From: Thermoflexales bacterium
Lineage (GTDB): Bacteria; Chloroflexota; Anaerolineae; Fen-1058
Assembly (NCBI GenBank): GCA_030834835.1
Contig: JAUQXD010000992.1
Span: 1-7,840, forward strand
DNA length: 7,840 nt
Direction of reading: 5' to 3'
Shown here: one piece after another, positions 1-7,840 of the stretch
Layout of the letters: the number at the start of each line of letters is the position of its first letter
Position numbering within the stretch: the stretch's first letter is position 1
Made by a program: the position numbers and the translations under genes
The notes under the pieces: model-generated
Databases searched by the model: none
What the model saw: only the letters and a program-made list of their open reading frames with translations
What the model was told of the DNA's origin: nothing

Positions 1-2547
<2,547 letters not shown>

Positions 2548-2568
2548 TCATTGTAGCCGCGAACACCT

Positions 2569-2591
2569 ACACCAGCACGCAAGTGCGGTGT
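2569..2591 (-). other. Hairpin immediately after the HAD stop codon
   Basis: ACACC and GCAC (2569-2573, 2575-2578) pair with GTGC and GGTGT (2583-2586, 2587-2591), giving 9 bp with one bulged base at 2574 and a 4-nt loop. On the minus strand it directly follows the TAA of the HAD gene. No T tract follows, so it is probably an mRNA 3'-stabilising or spacer structure rather than a terminator. Confidence 0.4.
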
Positions 2592-3215
2592 TTATTCGCC
2601 AGAGCCACGATCCCCGTCAAGACACGCCCGAATATCGTCAATGGTCTGCTGAGTGTTGCGGCACAGGACACCTTTCATCCCCATCGCTTGCGCCGCCTCG
2701 ATGTTTACCGGCTTATCGTCGACGAACACACATTCGTTCGCCGGAAGTCCCAATTGCTCCAGCACAAGCTGATAGATGCGCGGATCAGGTTTGAGCAGTT
2801 TGACTTCCGCCGAATAGACCGCCGCGTCCACCCAGGTATTCATCTTGAACCTGGTGCGGTGGAAGTAGCGCGCATCCGACCAGGCATTGCTCAAGATACC
2901 GATTTTGTAGCGCGGCCGCAGGCTTTGGATGAACTGCACGAGCGTCGTGTCGAGTTGTTCGCTCGACCAGAAGTCGCGCTGCAGATCCCCGATCTGTATC
3001 TCGTTCAACCCCAGCTGGCTACCGACTGCATCCCACACCTGGCGTTCGCTTACTCCACCTGACGCCGCGTGCGCCGCCGGTTCCGAATCCTGCACCAGGC
3101 GAGTCAATTGCCCCGGGGCCAGGCCCAGGCGTTTTTCCCACTCAAAGCGTTTGGCGTGATCGGTCTCACGCAGAATGACATCCCCTACATCGAAAATGAT
3201 GGCACGAATTGGCAT
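2592..3215 (-). CDS. HAD superfamily hydrolase (YihX-like, HAD-IA), probable sugar-phosphate phosphatase
   Basis: A 207-residue haloacid dehalogenase-like hydrolase, complete and of usual length. Family members use an aspartyl nucleophile and Mg2+ to dephosphorylate small metabolites, often sugar phosphates. Motif I is IIFDVGDVIL with nucleophile Asp9; the +2 residue is Gly11 instead of the common general-acid Asp, as in FDLGNV-type YihX relatives. An alpha-helical cap spans about residues 16-95. Motif II is ILSNAW (Ser109), motif III is KLLKPDPRIY (Lys142), motif IV is VFVDDKP (Asp166, Asp167). The ATG at 3215 has AGAGGA 5 nt upstream. It lies between lacI and lacZ on the same strand, 75 nt after lacI and 146 nt before lacZ, so co-transcription is likely. 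The substrate cannot be read from the sequence. Alpha-hexose-1-phosphate is one guess from YihX; beta-phosphoglucomutase activity is less likely because the second motif-I Asp is absent. Confidence 0.92.
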   Translation of the reverse strand: MPIRAIIFDVGDVILRETDHAKRFEWEKRLGLAPGQLTRLVQDSEPAAHAASGGVSERQVWDAVGSQLGLNEIQIGDLQRDFWSSEQLDTTLVQFIQSLRPRYKIGILSNAWSDARYFHRTRFKMNTWVDAAVYSAEVKLLKPDPRIYQLVLEQLGLPANECVFVDDKPVNIEAAQAMGMKGVLCRNTQQTIDDIRACLDGDRGSGE

Positions 3216-3278
3216 GGTGTTCCTCTCAGGTTAGAGCAAGCCCTAGTTCGATTTACGACTCGTCATGCCTGGATGCCC

Positions 3279-3305
3279 GCCAGAACTGCGCTATGGCGCA
3301 CTGGC
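3279..3305 (-). other. Hairpin spanning the lacI stop codon
   Basis: GCCAG (3279-3283) and TGCGC (3287-3291) pair with GCGCA (3296-3300) and CTGGC (3301-3305), a 10-bp stem with a 3-nt bulge and a 4-nt loop. The stop codon of lacI (3293-3291) is partly in the loop. No T run follows on the minus strand, so it does not look like an intrinsic terminator; it could tune readthrough or RNA processing between lacI and the HAD gene. Confidence 0.4.
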
Positions 3306-4301
3306 CCGGACGACCAATTTGACCTGCAGCACAATTTCGGTCCCGGCGTTGGCATCATTCCGGATCTGCTCCAACAGCAAACGCACGGCCTCGGCACCCA
3401 GTTCATAACGCGGTGAGTGGCAGGTCGTCAAGGAGGGAGTGACTAACGCGGCCAGCGGCACATTGTCGTAGCCGACGACGGCCAGATCTTCAGGCACGCG
3501 GCGGCCCAGTTCGGCGCAGGTCTGCAAAGCACCGACCGCCACCAGATCATTGAAGCAAAAGAGGGCCGTCAATTGAGGCTGCGCCAGCAGCAAAGCGCGG
3601 GCCGCCGCCTGCCCGCCCTCCACAGTTGGAGGGCAGTGGATTTTCCAGGCGAGATCGGGCGAGAGGCCAGCGGCGAACAGGGCCTCTTGATAGCCCCTGG
3701 ATCGGGCCTGACCGCTGAAAGACGTGGCGGGGCCAGCTAACAGGCCGATGGCCCGGTGGCCGCGATCGAGCAAGTGTTGGGTAGCCAGCTGGCCGCCCGC
3801 CACATCGTCCAATCGCACTATGCCAACTGTTGACGGACCGGTCTTTTTGTCCAGTCGCTGGTTAATGAGTACCGCCGCCGGTAAGTGTTTGAGCACTTCG
3901 GAGATTTGCCGCGGTTGAAGCCGGCTGATCAACACCACGCCGTCCACCCGTTTTTCTTCGAGTGACTGCACAACCGCTAATTCGCGCCGGGGGTCTTCTT
4001 CAGTGTTGCATAAGAAGATACTGTACCCTTCGGCATAAGCAATATGCTCCGCGCCACGGGCGACTTCGGCGAAGAACGGGTTGGAAATATCGGGAACCAC
4101 CAGGCCGAGCGTGCCGGTGTGTTGAGTAGCCAGGCTACGGGCGATGCCGCTGGGGCGGTAGTTCAATCGGTCGATGATTTCTTGAACGCGCTGGCGCGTG
4201 GCCGCACTGACATCGCCCTTGTGGTTGATCACGCGGGAGACAGTCATCATGGAGACCCCGGCTTCACGCGCAATATCGGCCACTGTCACATCGCGTGCCA
4301 T
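3291..4301 (-). CDS. LacI/GalR-family transcriptional repressor
   Basis: A 336-residue DNA-binding sugar-responsive regulator of typical family length. The N-terminal helix-turn-helix is VTVADIAREAGVSMMTVSRVI (residues ~5-25), followed by the hinge helix YRPSGIARSLAT (48-59) that inserts into the operator minor groove. The rest (~62-333) is a periplasmic-binding-like effector domain with VPDISNPFF, DGVVLIS, FCFNDLVAVGAL and VVGYDNVPLA, all family hallmarks. ATG 4301 is chosen because the HTH starts there as in relatives; an in-frame ATG at 4406 would add 35 non-family residues and lies upstream of the predicted promoter. The Shine-Dalgarno site is weak (AAGAGTGGA, 4306-4314). Two matching operators flank it upstream (4327-4344 and 4495-4508), implying autoregulation and control of the divergent transporter. 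The effector is unknown; a beta-galactoside breakdown product is inferred from the lacZ neighbour. Confidence 0.96.
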   Translation of the reverse strand: MARDVTVADIAREAGVSMMTVSRVINHKGDVSAATRQRVQEIIDRLNYRPSGIARSLATQHTGTLGLVVPDISNPFFAEVARGAEHIAYAEGYSIFLCNTEEDPRRELAVVQSLEEKRVDGVVLISRLQPRQISEVLKHLPAAVLINQRLDKKTGPSTVGIVRLDDVAGGQLATQHLLDRGHRAIGLLAGPATSFSGQARSRGYQEALFAAGLSPDLAWKIHCPPTVEGGQAAARALLLAQPQLTALFCFNDLVAVGALQTCAELGRRVPEDLAVVGYDNVPLAALVTPSLTTCHSPRYELGAEAVRLLLEQIRNDANAGTEIVLQVKLVVRASAP

Positions 4302-4326
4302 GAATTCCACTCTTTTCAGGTAGATA

Positions 4327-4344
4327 TATGTTAACGCTAACATA
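4327..4344 (-). promoter_or_regulatory. LacI-type operator at the lacI promoter
   Basis: An 18-bp palindrome (TATGTTAACGCTAACATA on the plus strand) with one mismatched pair (4334/4337) and a central CG, the usual shape of LacI-family sites. It begins directly after the minus-strand -10 box and covers the predicted transcription start near 4338, so binding would block lacI transcription. Confidence 0.8.
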
Positions 4345-4372
4345 ATTTTAGCCAGAATGATTCGATTGTCAA
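4345..4372 (-). promoter_or_regulatory. Promoter of lacI (and probably HAD and lacZ)
   Basis: Minus-strand TTGACA (4372-4367), a 16-bp spacer and TAAAAT (4350-4345). The -35 is a perfect sigma-70 match and the -10 has one mismatch. The predicted start near 4338 gives a leader of about 37 nt before ATG 4301. Confidence 0.75.
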
Positions 4373-4464
4373 TAGGTAAACCAAATAATGTCGCACTCGT
4401 GTGCAATAAGGCGATTCGATCTACAAATTAGCATGTGGATCGGCACCGGATCGAAATTTGCCTA
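4373..4464. other. Spacer between the two divergent promoters
   Basis: This 92-bp AT-leaning stretch between the two -35 boxes contains two inverted repeats: GCAC-tcgt-GTGC (4393-4404) and TTCGATC/GATCGAA (4415-4421 and 4449-4455, 27 bp apart). Either could be an activator or second-regulator site, but neither matches a site I can name. No gene is seen in it. Confidence 0.3.
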
Positions 4465-4492
4465 TTGACAGCCAGGACATTTTTGGTAAAAT
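4465..4492 (+). promoter_or_regulatory. Promoter of the transporter operon
   Basis: TTGACA (4465-4470), a 16-bp spacer and TAAAAT (4487-4492), matching the lacI promoter in both boxes, the spacer length and the preceding ccta. The predicted start near 4499 falls inside the adjoining operator. It gives an untranslated leader of about 190 nt before the lipoprotein ATG. Confidence 0.8.
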
Positions 4493-4494
4493 AC

Positions 4495-4508
4495 CGTTAG
4501 CGCTAACG
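4495..4508 (+). promoter_or_regulatory. LacI-type operator at the transporter promoter
   Basis: A perfect 14-bp palindrome, CGTTAGCGCTAACG, with the central CG typical of LacI-family sites. It starts 2 bp after the -10 box and overlaps the predicted start. The GTTAG half-site begins 3 bp after the -10 box, exactly as at the lacI operator, and the two operator centres are 166 bp apart. Confidence 0.85.
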
Positions 4509-4688
4509 CCAACGTGTGCAGTAAATCTTGAATCGATTGCTCAAGCGAAAGTTAGCCGGAATCTCCCAGTAGTTGACGACGATCGGTCGAGGAGGTGATC
4601 GAAATCGATTAGTTGAATAAAACAGCCAAAGATCGTTCAGCGTTTTTTGACGTGTTCGACAGCTCTTTCAATCCCAAGGAGGCAAGAA
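4509..4688 (+). other. Long 5' leader of the transporter mRNA
   Basis: About 180 nt without a convincing gene. It has a small hairpin, CTTGA-9 nt-TCAAG (4527-4545), and the extended anti-16S match GGAGGTGATC (4591-4600) without a proper start codon at normal spacing. A TTG at 4613 opens a 27-codon frame ending in TAA at 4694-4696, overlapping the lipoprotein start, but it lacks a well-placed ribosome site. I do not recognise a known riboswitch. Confidence 0.4.
4676..4682 (+). promoter_or_regulatory. Ribosome binding site of the lipoprotein gene
   Basis: AAGGAGG lies 6 nt before ATG 4689. It decides that start against an in-frame ATG at 4647, which has no such site and would put 14 extra residues before the signal peptide. 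Confidence 0.85.
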
Positions 4689-6752
4689 ATGTCTAAGCGC
4701 GCCCGGAGGCAATTCGTGCAGCACACCCTGCGAATTGCTTCGATTGTTATCCTGTTTTCGATGCTACTCTCTGCCTGCAGCCCGGCGGCAACGCCGACAG
4801 CCGCACCCGCGCCCACTACCGCTCCAGCGGCAGCGCCCGCAGCCGTTCCCCCGACGACAGCGCCGGCCGCAGCCGCGCCCACTACTGCACCTGCACCGAC
4901 CACCGCTCCGGCTTCAACTTATAAGGAAGCGCCGATGCTGACCAAGTTGGTCGAAGCGGGTTCCCTGCCCCCGGTCGATGAGCGCTTGCCCAAAACTCCG
5001 CGCGTCTTGCCCGTCTACGAAAAGGTCGGCACCTACGGCGGAACCTGGCATCGCGCTTACAGCGGCATCGGCGACAAGTGGAACGTCGGCAAGCTGCTGA
5101 CCGAACCGATTGTCAAGTATCATATGAGCCTGCCTGATAAGTTGGAATTGGTACCCAACTGGTGTGACGATTACAAACTCAGCGCCGACGCCCAGACCTA
5201 CACGTTCCACATCCGTGAAGGCCTCAAATGGTCGGATGGCGTCCCGGTGACCACCGACGATGTCAAGTTCTGGTACGAGGATGTCTTCCAGAACAAGGAC
5301 CTGCTGCCGAACGCGCCGGCCACGCTGAAGGCTGGCGGCGAGCCGCTGACCGTCGAGATTGTCGATCAGTTCACGTTCAACGTGAAGTTCACTGCGCCCA
5401 ATCCGCTGTGGCTGTCGGGTCTGGCGATGAACAGCACGGATCCCGGCCTGCTCAAGCCCGGCTTCATCCTGCCCGCCCACTATCTGAAGAACTTCCTCCC
5501 CAAGTATGCCAGCCAGGCAGACTTGGACAAGATCGTGGCCGACAAGAAGGTCAAGGGCTGGAAGGAACTGTGGGGCAGCGGTGGAGCGATCGAGAGTGAG
5601 TGGCTCAATCCCGATATGCCGACGCTGGCCGCCTGGAAAGTCAAGGTTCCGCCGCCCGCGAATCAACTCGTCTACGAGCGCAATCCGTACTACTTCGCCG
5701 TGGACCCGGAAGGCAACCAGCTTCCCTATATCGACGAAATCACGTTTGACCTCTACCAGGATCCAGAAACGGTCAATCTGTGGGCCGTGCAGGGTAAACT
5801 GGACGAGCAGGCGCGCGGCCTCGACTCGGCCAACTTGCCGCTGTACAAGCAGAACGAGGCTAAGGGCAACTATCGCACTTTGACTTGGCGCAGCACCCAG
5901 ATGCAGGTGATCTTCCCGAACCTCAATGTGGAAGACCCCACTTTGAATAAGTTGTTCAACGATGCCAACTTCCGCCAGGCGTTGAACATCGCGATCAATC
6001 GTGAAGAAGTGCAGCAGATTGCGTGGAACGGCTTCGGCGTCCCGCGCCAGGCCAGCCCGGTGCCGGGCACCGCCTACTACGACGCCGAGTTTGCGCAGAA
6101 GTGGACCCAGTATGACGCCGCGACGGCCAATAAGCTGCTCGACGATCTGGGCCTGACCAAGAAGGATGCCGACGGTTATCGCCTGCGTTCGGACGGCAAG
6201 CGGCTCAGCATTACGCTGGTGTATGAGGAAGGCGCCAAGTGCAACTTCTGCGAACTGATTCAGAAGTACTGGAAGGATGCCGGCATCGAGTTGAACCTCA
6301 AGAGCGTCGATCGGACCTTGTTCGATCAACTGATGGCGGACGGTAAAGCCGATATGCTGGTGTGGTGGTGGGATCGCAACAACTTGATCGAAGCGGATCC
6401 GACCAACTACCTCGGCACCGATAATATTTGGGCACCCCAGTGGGGCAAGTGGGCGCTCAGCAATGGCAAGGAAGGCACGGAACCGCCGGCCGACCATCCC
6501 ATTCGCCAGCTCTGGGCGGCCTGGCAAGCGGCCACCAGCACCAGCGATCCGGCTGAGGCCCGCAAGGCCATTCAAGAGATCGTGACCATTCACAAGCAAA
6601 ACGTGTGGGTCATTGGTCTGGTCGGTGAAGATCCGGTGGCATGGGTCGCGTCGAACCGGATGCACAACGTTCCCGACGGCCTGGTCAGCGACGAAGCCTA
6701 CCGCGAAGAAGGTTTTGGGCAACCGGCGCAGTATTTCCTGGACCCGCAGTAG
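4689..6752 (+). CDS. ABC transporter solute-binding lipoprotein, Opp/Dpp type (SBP_bac_5)
   Basis: An extracytoplasmic lipid-anchored binding protein of 687 residues that would capture substrate for the permease encoded downstream. The signal peptide has basic residues (KRARR), a hydrophobic core (~16-27) and lipobox L27-S-A-C30. An Ala/Pro/Thr-rich tether with repeated TTAPA spans 31-77. The mature domain follows, with family signatures: GGTWH near the start, LTEPIV, YTFHIREGLKWSDGVPVTTDDVKF (split), RNPYYF, FRQALNIAINREEV and YWKDAGIELNLKSVD. It is longer than peptide-binding DppA (~535), like larger cluster-5 proteins known to bind oligosaccharides in some thermophiles. A CxxC pair (Cys518, Cys521) lies in the C-terminal lobe. 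Given lacZ and a LacI regulator next door, beta-galactoside oligosaccharide binding is inferred; a peptide substrate cannot be excluded from sequence alone. Confidence 0.96.
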   Translation: MSKRARRQFVQHTLRIASIVILFSMLLSACSPAATPTAAPAPTTAPAAAPAAVPPTTAPAAAAPTTAPAPTTAPASTYKEAPMLTKLVEAGSLPPVDERLPKTPRVLPVYEKVGTYGGTWHRAYSGIGDKWNVGKLLTEPIVKYHMSLPDKLELVPNWCDDYKLSADAQTYTFHIREGLKWSDGVPVTTDDVKFWYEDVFQNKDLLPNAPATLKAGGEPLTVEIVDQFTFNVKFTAPNPLWLSGLAMNSTDPGLLKPGFILPAHYLKNFLPKYASQADLDKIVADKKVKGWKELWGSGGAIESEWLNPDMPTLAAWKVKVPPPANQLVYERNPYYFAVDPEGNQLPYIDEITFDLYQDPETVNLWAVQGKLDEQARGLDSANLPLYKQNEAKGNYRTLTWRSTQMQVIFPNLNVEDPTLNKLFNDANFRQALNIAINREEVQQIAWNGFGVPRQASPVPGTAYYDAEFAQKWTQYDAATANKLLDDLGLTKKDADGYRLRSDGKRLSITLVYEEGAKCNFCELIQKYWKDAGIELNLKSVDRTLFDQLMADGKADMLVWWWDRNNLIEADPTNYLGTDNIWAPQWGKWALSNGKEGTEPPADHPIRQLWAAWQAATSTSDPAEARKAIQEIVTIHKQNVWVIGLVGEDPVAWVASNRMHNVPDGLVSDEAYREEGFGQPAQYFLDPQ

Positions 6753-6767
6753 TCTGATGGTTTCACG

Positions 6768-6804
6768 GCAGGGCTTCGTTCGAAAGGGCGAAGCCCTGCT
6801 TTTT
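6768..6804 (+). terminator. Strong intrinsic terminator after the lipoprotein gene
   Basis: A perfect 11-bp stem GCAGGGCTTCG/CGAAGCCCTGC (6768-6778, 6789-6799) with a 10-nt loop, followed by five Ts (6800-6804). It starts 15 nt after the lipoprotein stop. It would end most lipoprotein transcripts before the permease gene; it is not a terminator on the other strand, which has no T tract. Confidence 0.9.
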
Positions 6805-6847
6805 CACCACCCTGTTTTCATTTGAGAAATTGATGTTACTGCTCAGC

Positions 6848-7000
6848 CGTCATTGCGAGGAGTGCTGTTTGCGACGAAGCAATCTTTTTGACCAAGCATG
6901 AGATTGCTTCGCAACGCCTTGCCCGCCGCTCTGCGGCGGAGGCGCGCCAGGCGAAAACGCTTGCAACACTTGCACCCACTGCGTGCAGTGCGGTGTGACG
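6848..7000. repeat. Palindromic interspersed repeat starting CGTCATTGCGAGG
   Basis: The non-coding gap between terminator and permease holds a repeat-like block. It opens with CGTCATTGCGAGG (6848-6860) and has an 11-bp stem CGAAGCAATCT/AGATTGCTTCG (6875-6885, 6901-6911), then hairpins CCGCCGC-tct-GCGGCGG (6923-6939) and CACTGC-gt-GCAGTG (6977-6990), and closes near TGACG (6996-7000). CATTGCGAGG together with GAAGCAATC and GATTGCTTC is a motif set I know from palindromic repeats in several bacterial genomes. The expected right-end CCTCGCAATGACG is not present, so this copy looks decayed or chimeric. No transposase; boundaries are approximate. Confidence 0.6.
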
Positions 7001-7029
7001 CGGACTGAGTAGTGAGAAACTGATTCAAG

Positions 7030-7035
7030 TATAAT
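7030..7035 (+). promoter_or_regulatory. -10 box of a likely second promoter before the permease
   Basis: A perfect TATAAT sits 28 nt before the permease ATG, just after the repeat block. No good -35 is found at 16-18 bp (the best is TGAGTA near 7006-7011), so strength is uncertain. It could supply permease transcription past the terminator. Confidence 0.5.
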
Positions 7036-7051
7036 GTAGATCCACTGAACC

Positions 7052-7057
7052 AGGAGG
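7052..7057 (+). promoter_or_regulatory. Ribosome binding site of the permease gene
   Basis: AGGAGG lies 6 nt before ATG 7064, a near-ideal site that fixes the start. Confidence 0.8.
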
Positions 7058-7063
7058 CGTGAC

Positions 7064-7840
7064 ATGCTCAAATACATCGTCAAGCGCATCTTGATTGCTA
7101 TTCCGTTAGTGCTGCTTGTCTCGATCCTGGTGTTTATCATCATCCAGCTGCCCCCCGGCGACTTCTTCGACCAATATCGCCTGACGATGGAGGCCGAAGG
7201 CATGCGCGTTGATCCAGCCACCCTCGATCAATTGCGGGTGGACTACGGTCTCGATCAACCCATTGTCGTTCAATACTTCATGTGGATCGGCGGCATCGTG
7301 CTGCGCGGGGACTTCGGCTATTCATTCGAATACAATCAGCCGGTATCGGCGCTAATCGGCGAGCGGCTGTTCCTGACCATTCTCATCAACCTCTTTGTCC
7401 TGGGCGTAGTCTGGCTGGTCGCCATCCCGATCGGCGTTTATTCGGCCACGCACAAGTACTCGATCCTGGATTACGTGTTTAACTTCATTGCCTTCATTGG
7501 CACCGGTGTGCCCGGCTTTGTACTGGCGTTGGTGGTGATGTGGCTGGCGTATTATTACCTCGGCGCCGATGTAGGCGGCCTGTTCTCCCGCGAATTCGTC
7601 GCGGCCCCGTGGAGCCTCGAGCGGGTCATCGATCTTTTCAAGCATATGTGGGTGGTGGTGTTCGTGTTAGCCGTGGGCGGCACGTCGTATTTGATCCGTA
7701 CCATGCGCGCCAATATGGCCGATGAACTCGCCAAGCCCTACGTCGCCACGGCGCGGGCGAAAGGGCTGCGTGAGCGCGAGGTCGTCCGCAAATACCCGCT
7801 GCGCGTGGCGCTCAATCCCTTCATCAGCGGCTTAGGCCGG
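7064..7840 (+). CDS. ABC transporter permease, DppB/OppB type (3' end cut off by window edge)
   Basis: Inner-membrane channel subunit of an Opp/Dpp-type importer; 259 codons are visible and the family is usually ~310-340. It begins MLKYIVKRILIAIPLVLLV, the classic first membrane segment (~9-29), followed by the DppB_N-like part with DYGLDQPIVVQYFMWI and LRGDFGYSF (60-88). Further membrane segments are at ~101-126, ~139-166 and ~195-214. The cytoplasmic EAA loop, YVATARAKGLREREVV (226-241), which docks on the ATPase, is well conserved, and the window ends shortly after it. The next genes should be a DppC-type permease and one or two ATPases. It is separated from its binding-protein gene by 311 nt with a terminator and a repeat, which is unusual for this operon type. 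Substrate specificity is inferred from neighbours only. Confidence 0.96.
   Translation, partial: MLKYIVKRILIAIPLVLLVSILVFIIIQLPPGDFFDQYRLTMEAEGMRVDPATLDQLRVDYGLDQPIVVQYFMWIGGIVLRGDFGYSFEYNQPVSALIGERLFLTILINLFVLGVVWLVAIPIGVYSATHKYSILDYVFNFIAFIGTGVPGFVLALVVMWLAYYYLGADVGGLFSREFVAAPWSLERVIDLFKHMWVVVFVLAVGGTSYLIRTMRANMADELAKPYVATARAKGLREREVVRKYPLRVALNPFISGLGR

Noticed and set aside
4302..4406. N-terminal extension of the LacI protein from ATG 4406
   Set aside because: The added 35 residues are hydrophobic and not family-like, and they overlap the predicted promoter and operator. ATG 4301 gives a standard repressor.
4647..4688. Upstream ATG 4647 for the lipoprotein
   Set aside because: ATG 4689 has a near-perfect AAGGAGG at 6 nt and gives a normal lipoprotein signal peptide; 4647 has neither.
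4795..4919. Tandem GC-rich repeats in the lipoprotein gene as a DNA repeat array
   Set aside because: They encode the Ala/Pro/Thr linker between lipobox and mature domain, a normal low-complexity tether. Repeat units are irregular and there are no CRISPR-like spacers.
4914..6722. 602-residue open frame on the minus strand opposite the lipoprotein gene
   Set aside because: It lies wholly antisense to a clear SBP_bac_5 gene, shows no family motif, and is explained by the codon bias of a GC-rich gene keeping the complementary frame open.

Overview
The window holds a compact sugar-uptake and hydrolysis locus from a bacterium, with genes diverging from one control region near position 4400. Moderately high GC, strong Shine-Dalgarno sites and a lipoprotein whose lipobox is followed by a long Ala/Pro/Thr-rich linker suggest a Chloroflexota (Anaerolineae-like) genome. 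That placement is an inference from style, not from a marker gene.

Left side, minus strand, in transcription order: a LacI-family repressor (4301-3291), a YihX-like HAD hydrolase (3215-2592) and a large GH2 beta-galactosidase of the LacZ type (from 2445, running off the left edge with about 815 residues visible). The junctions carry hairpins but no intrinsic terminator that I can see, so the three genes may form one transcript. A double hairpin with complementary loops lies in the lacZ leader.

Right side, plus strand: an Opp/Dpp-type solute-binding lipoprotein (4689-6752), a strong intrinsic terminator (6768-6804), a palindromic interspersed repeat beginning with the CGTCATTGCGAGG motif, then a new -10 box and the first DppB/OppB-type permease (7064 to beyond the right edge). 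The remaining transporter genes presumably follow outside the window.

The control region (4302-4688) has two nearly superimposable promoter/operator modules facing opposite ways. Each has cctaTTGACA, a 16-bp spacer, TAAAAT, 3 bp, then a LacI-type palindrome GTTAGCG(C/T)TAAC overlapping the predicted transcription start. The simplest reading is that the repressor controls both itself (with HAD and lacZ) and the transporter, with a beta-galactoside-derived sugar as inducer. The transporter would import oligosaccharides and LacZ would split them in the cytoplasm; the HAD enzyme may act on a sugar phosphate, but that is unproven. I see no CRISPR array, RNA gene, transposase or clearly new system. 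The interest lies in the regulatory layout and the intergenic repeats.
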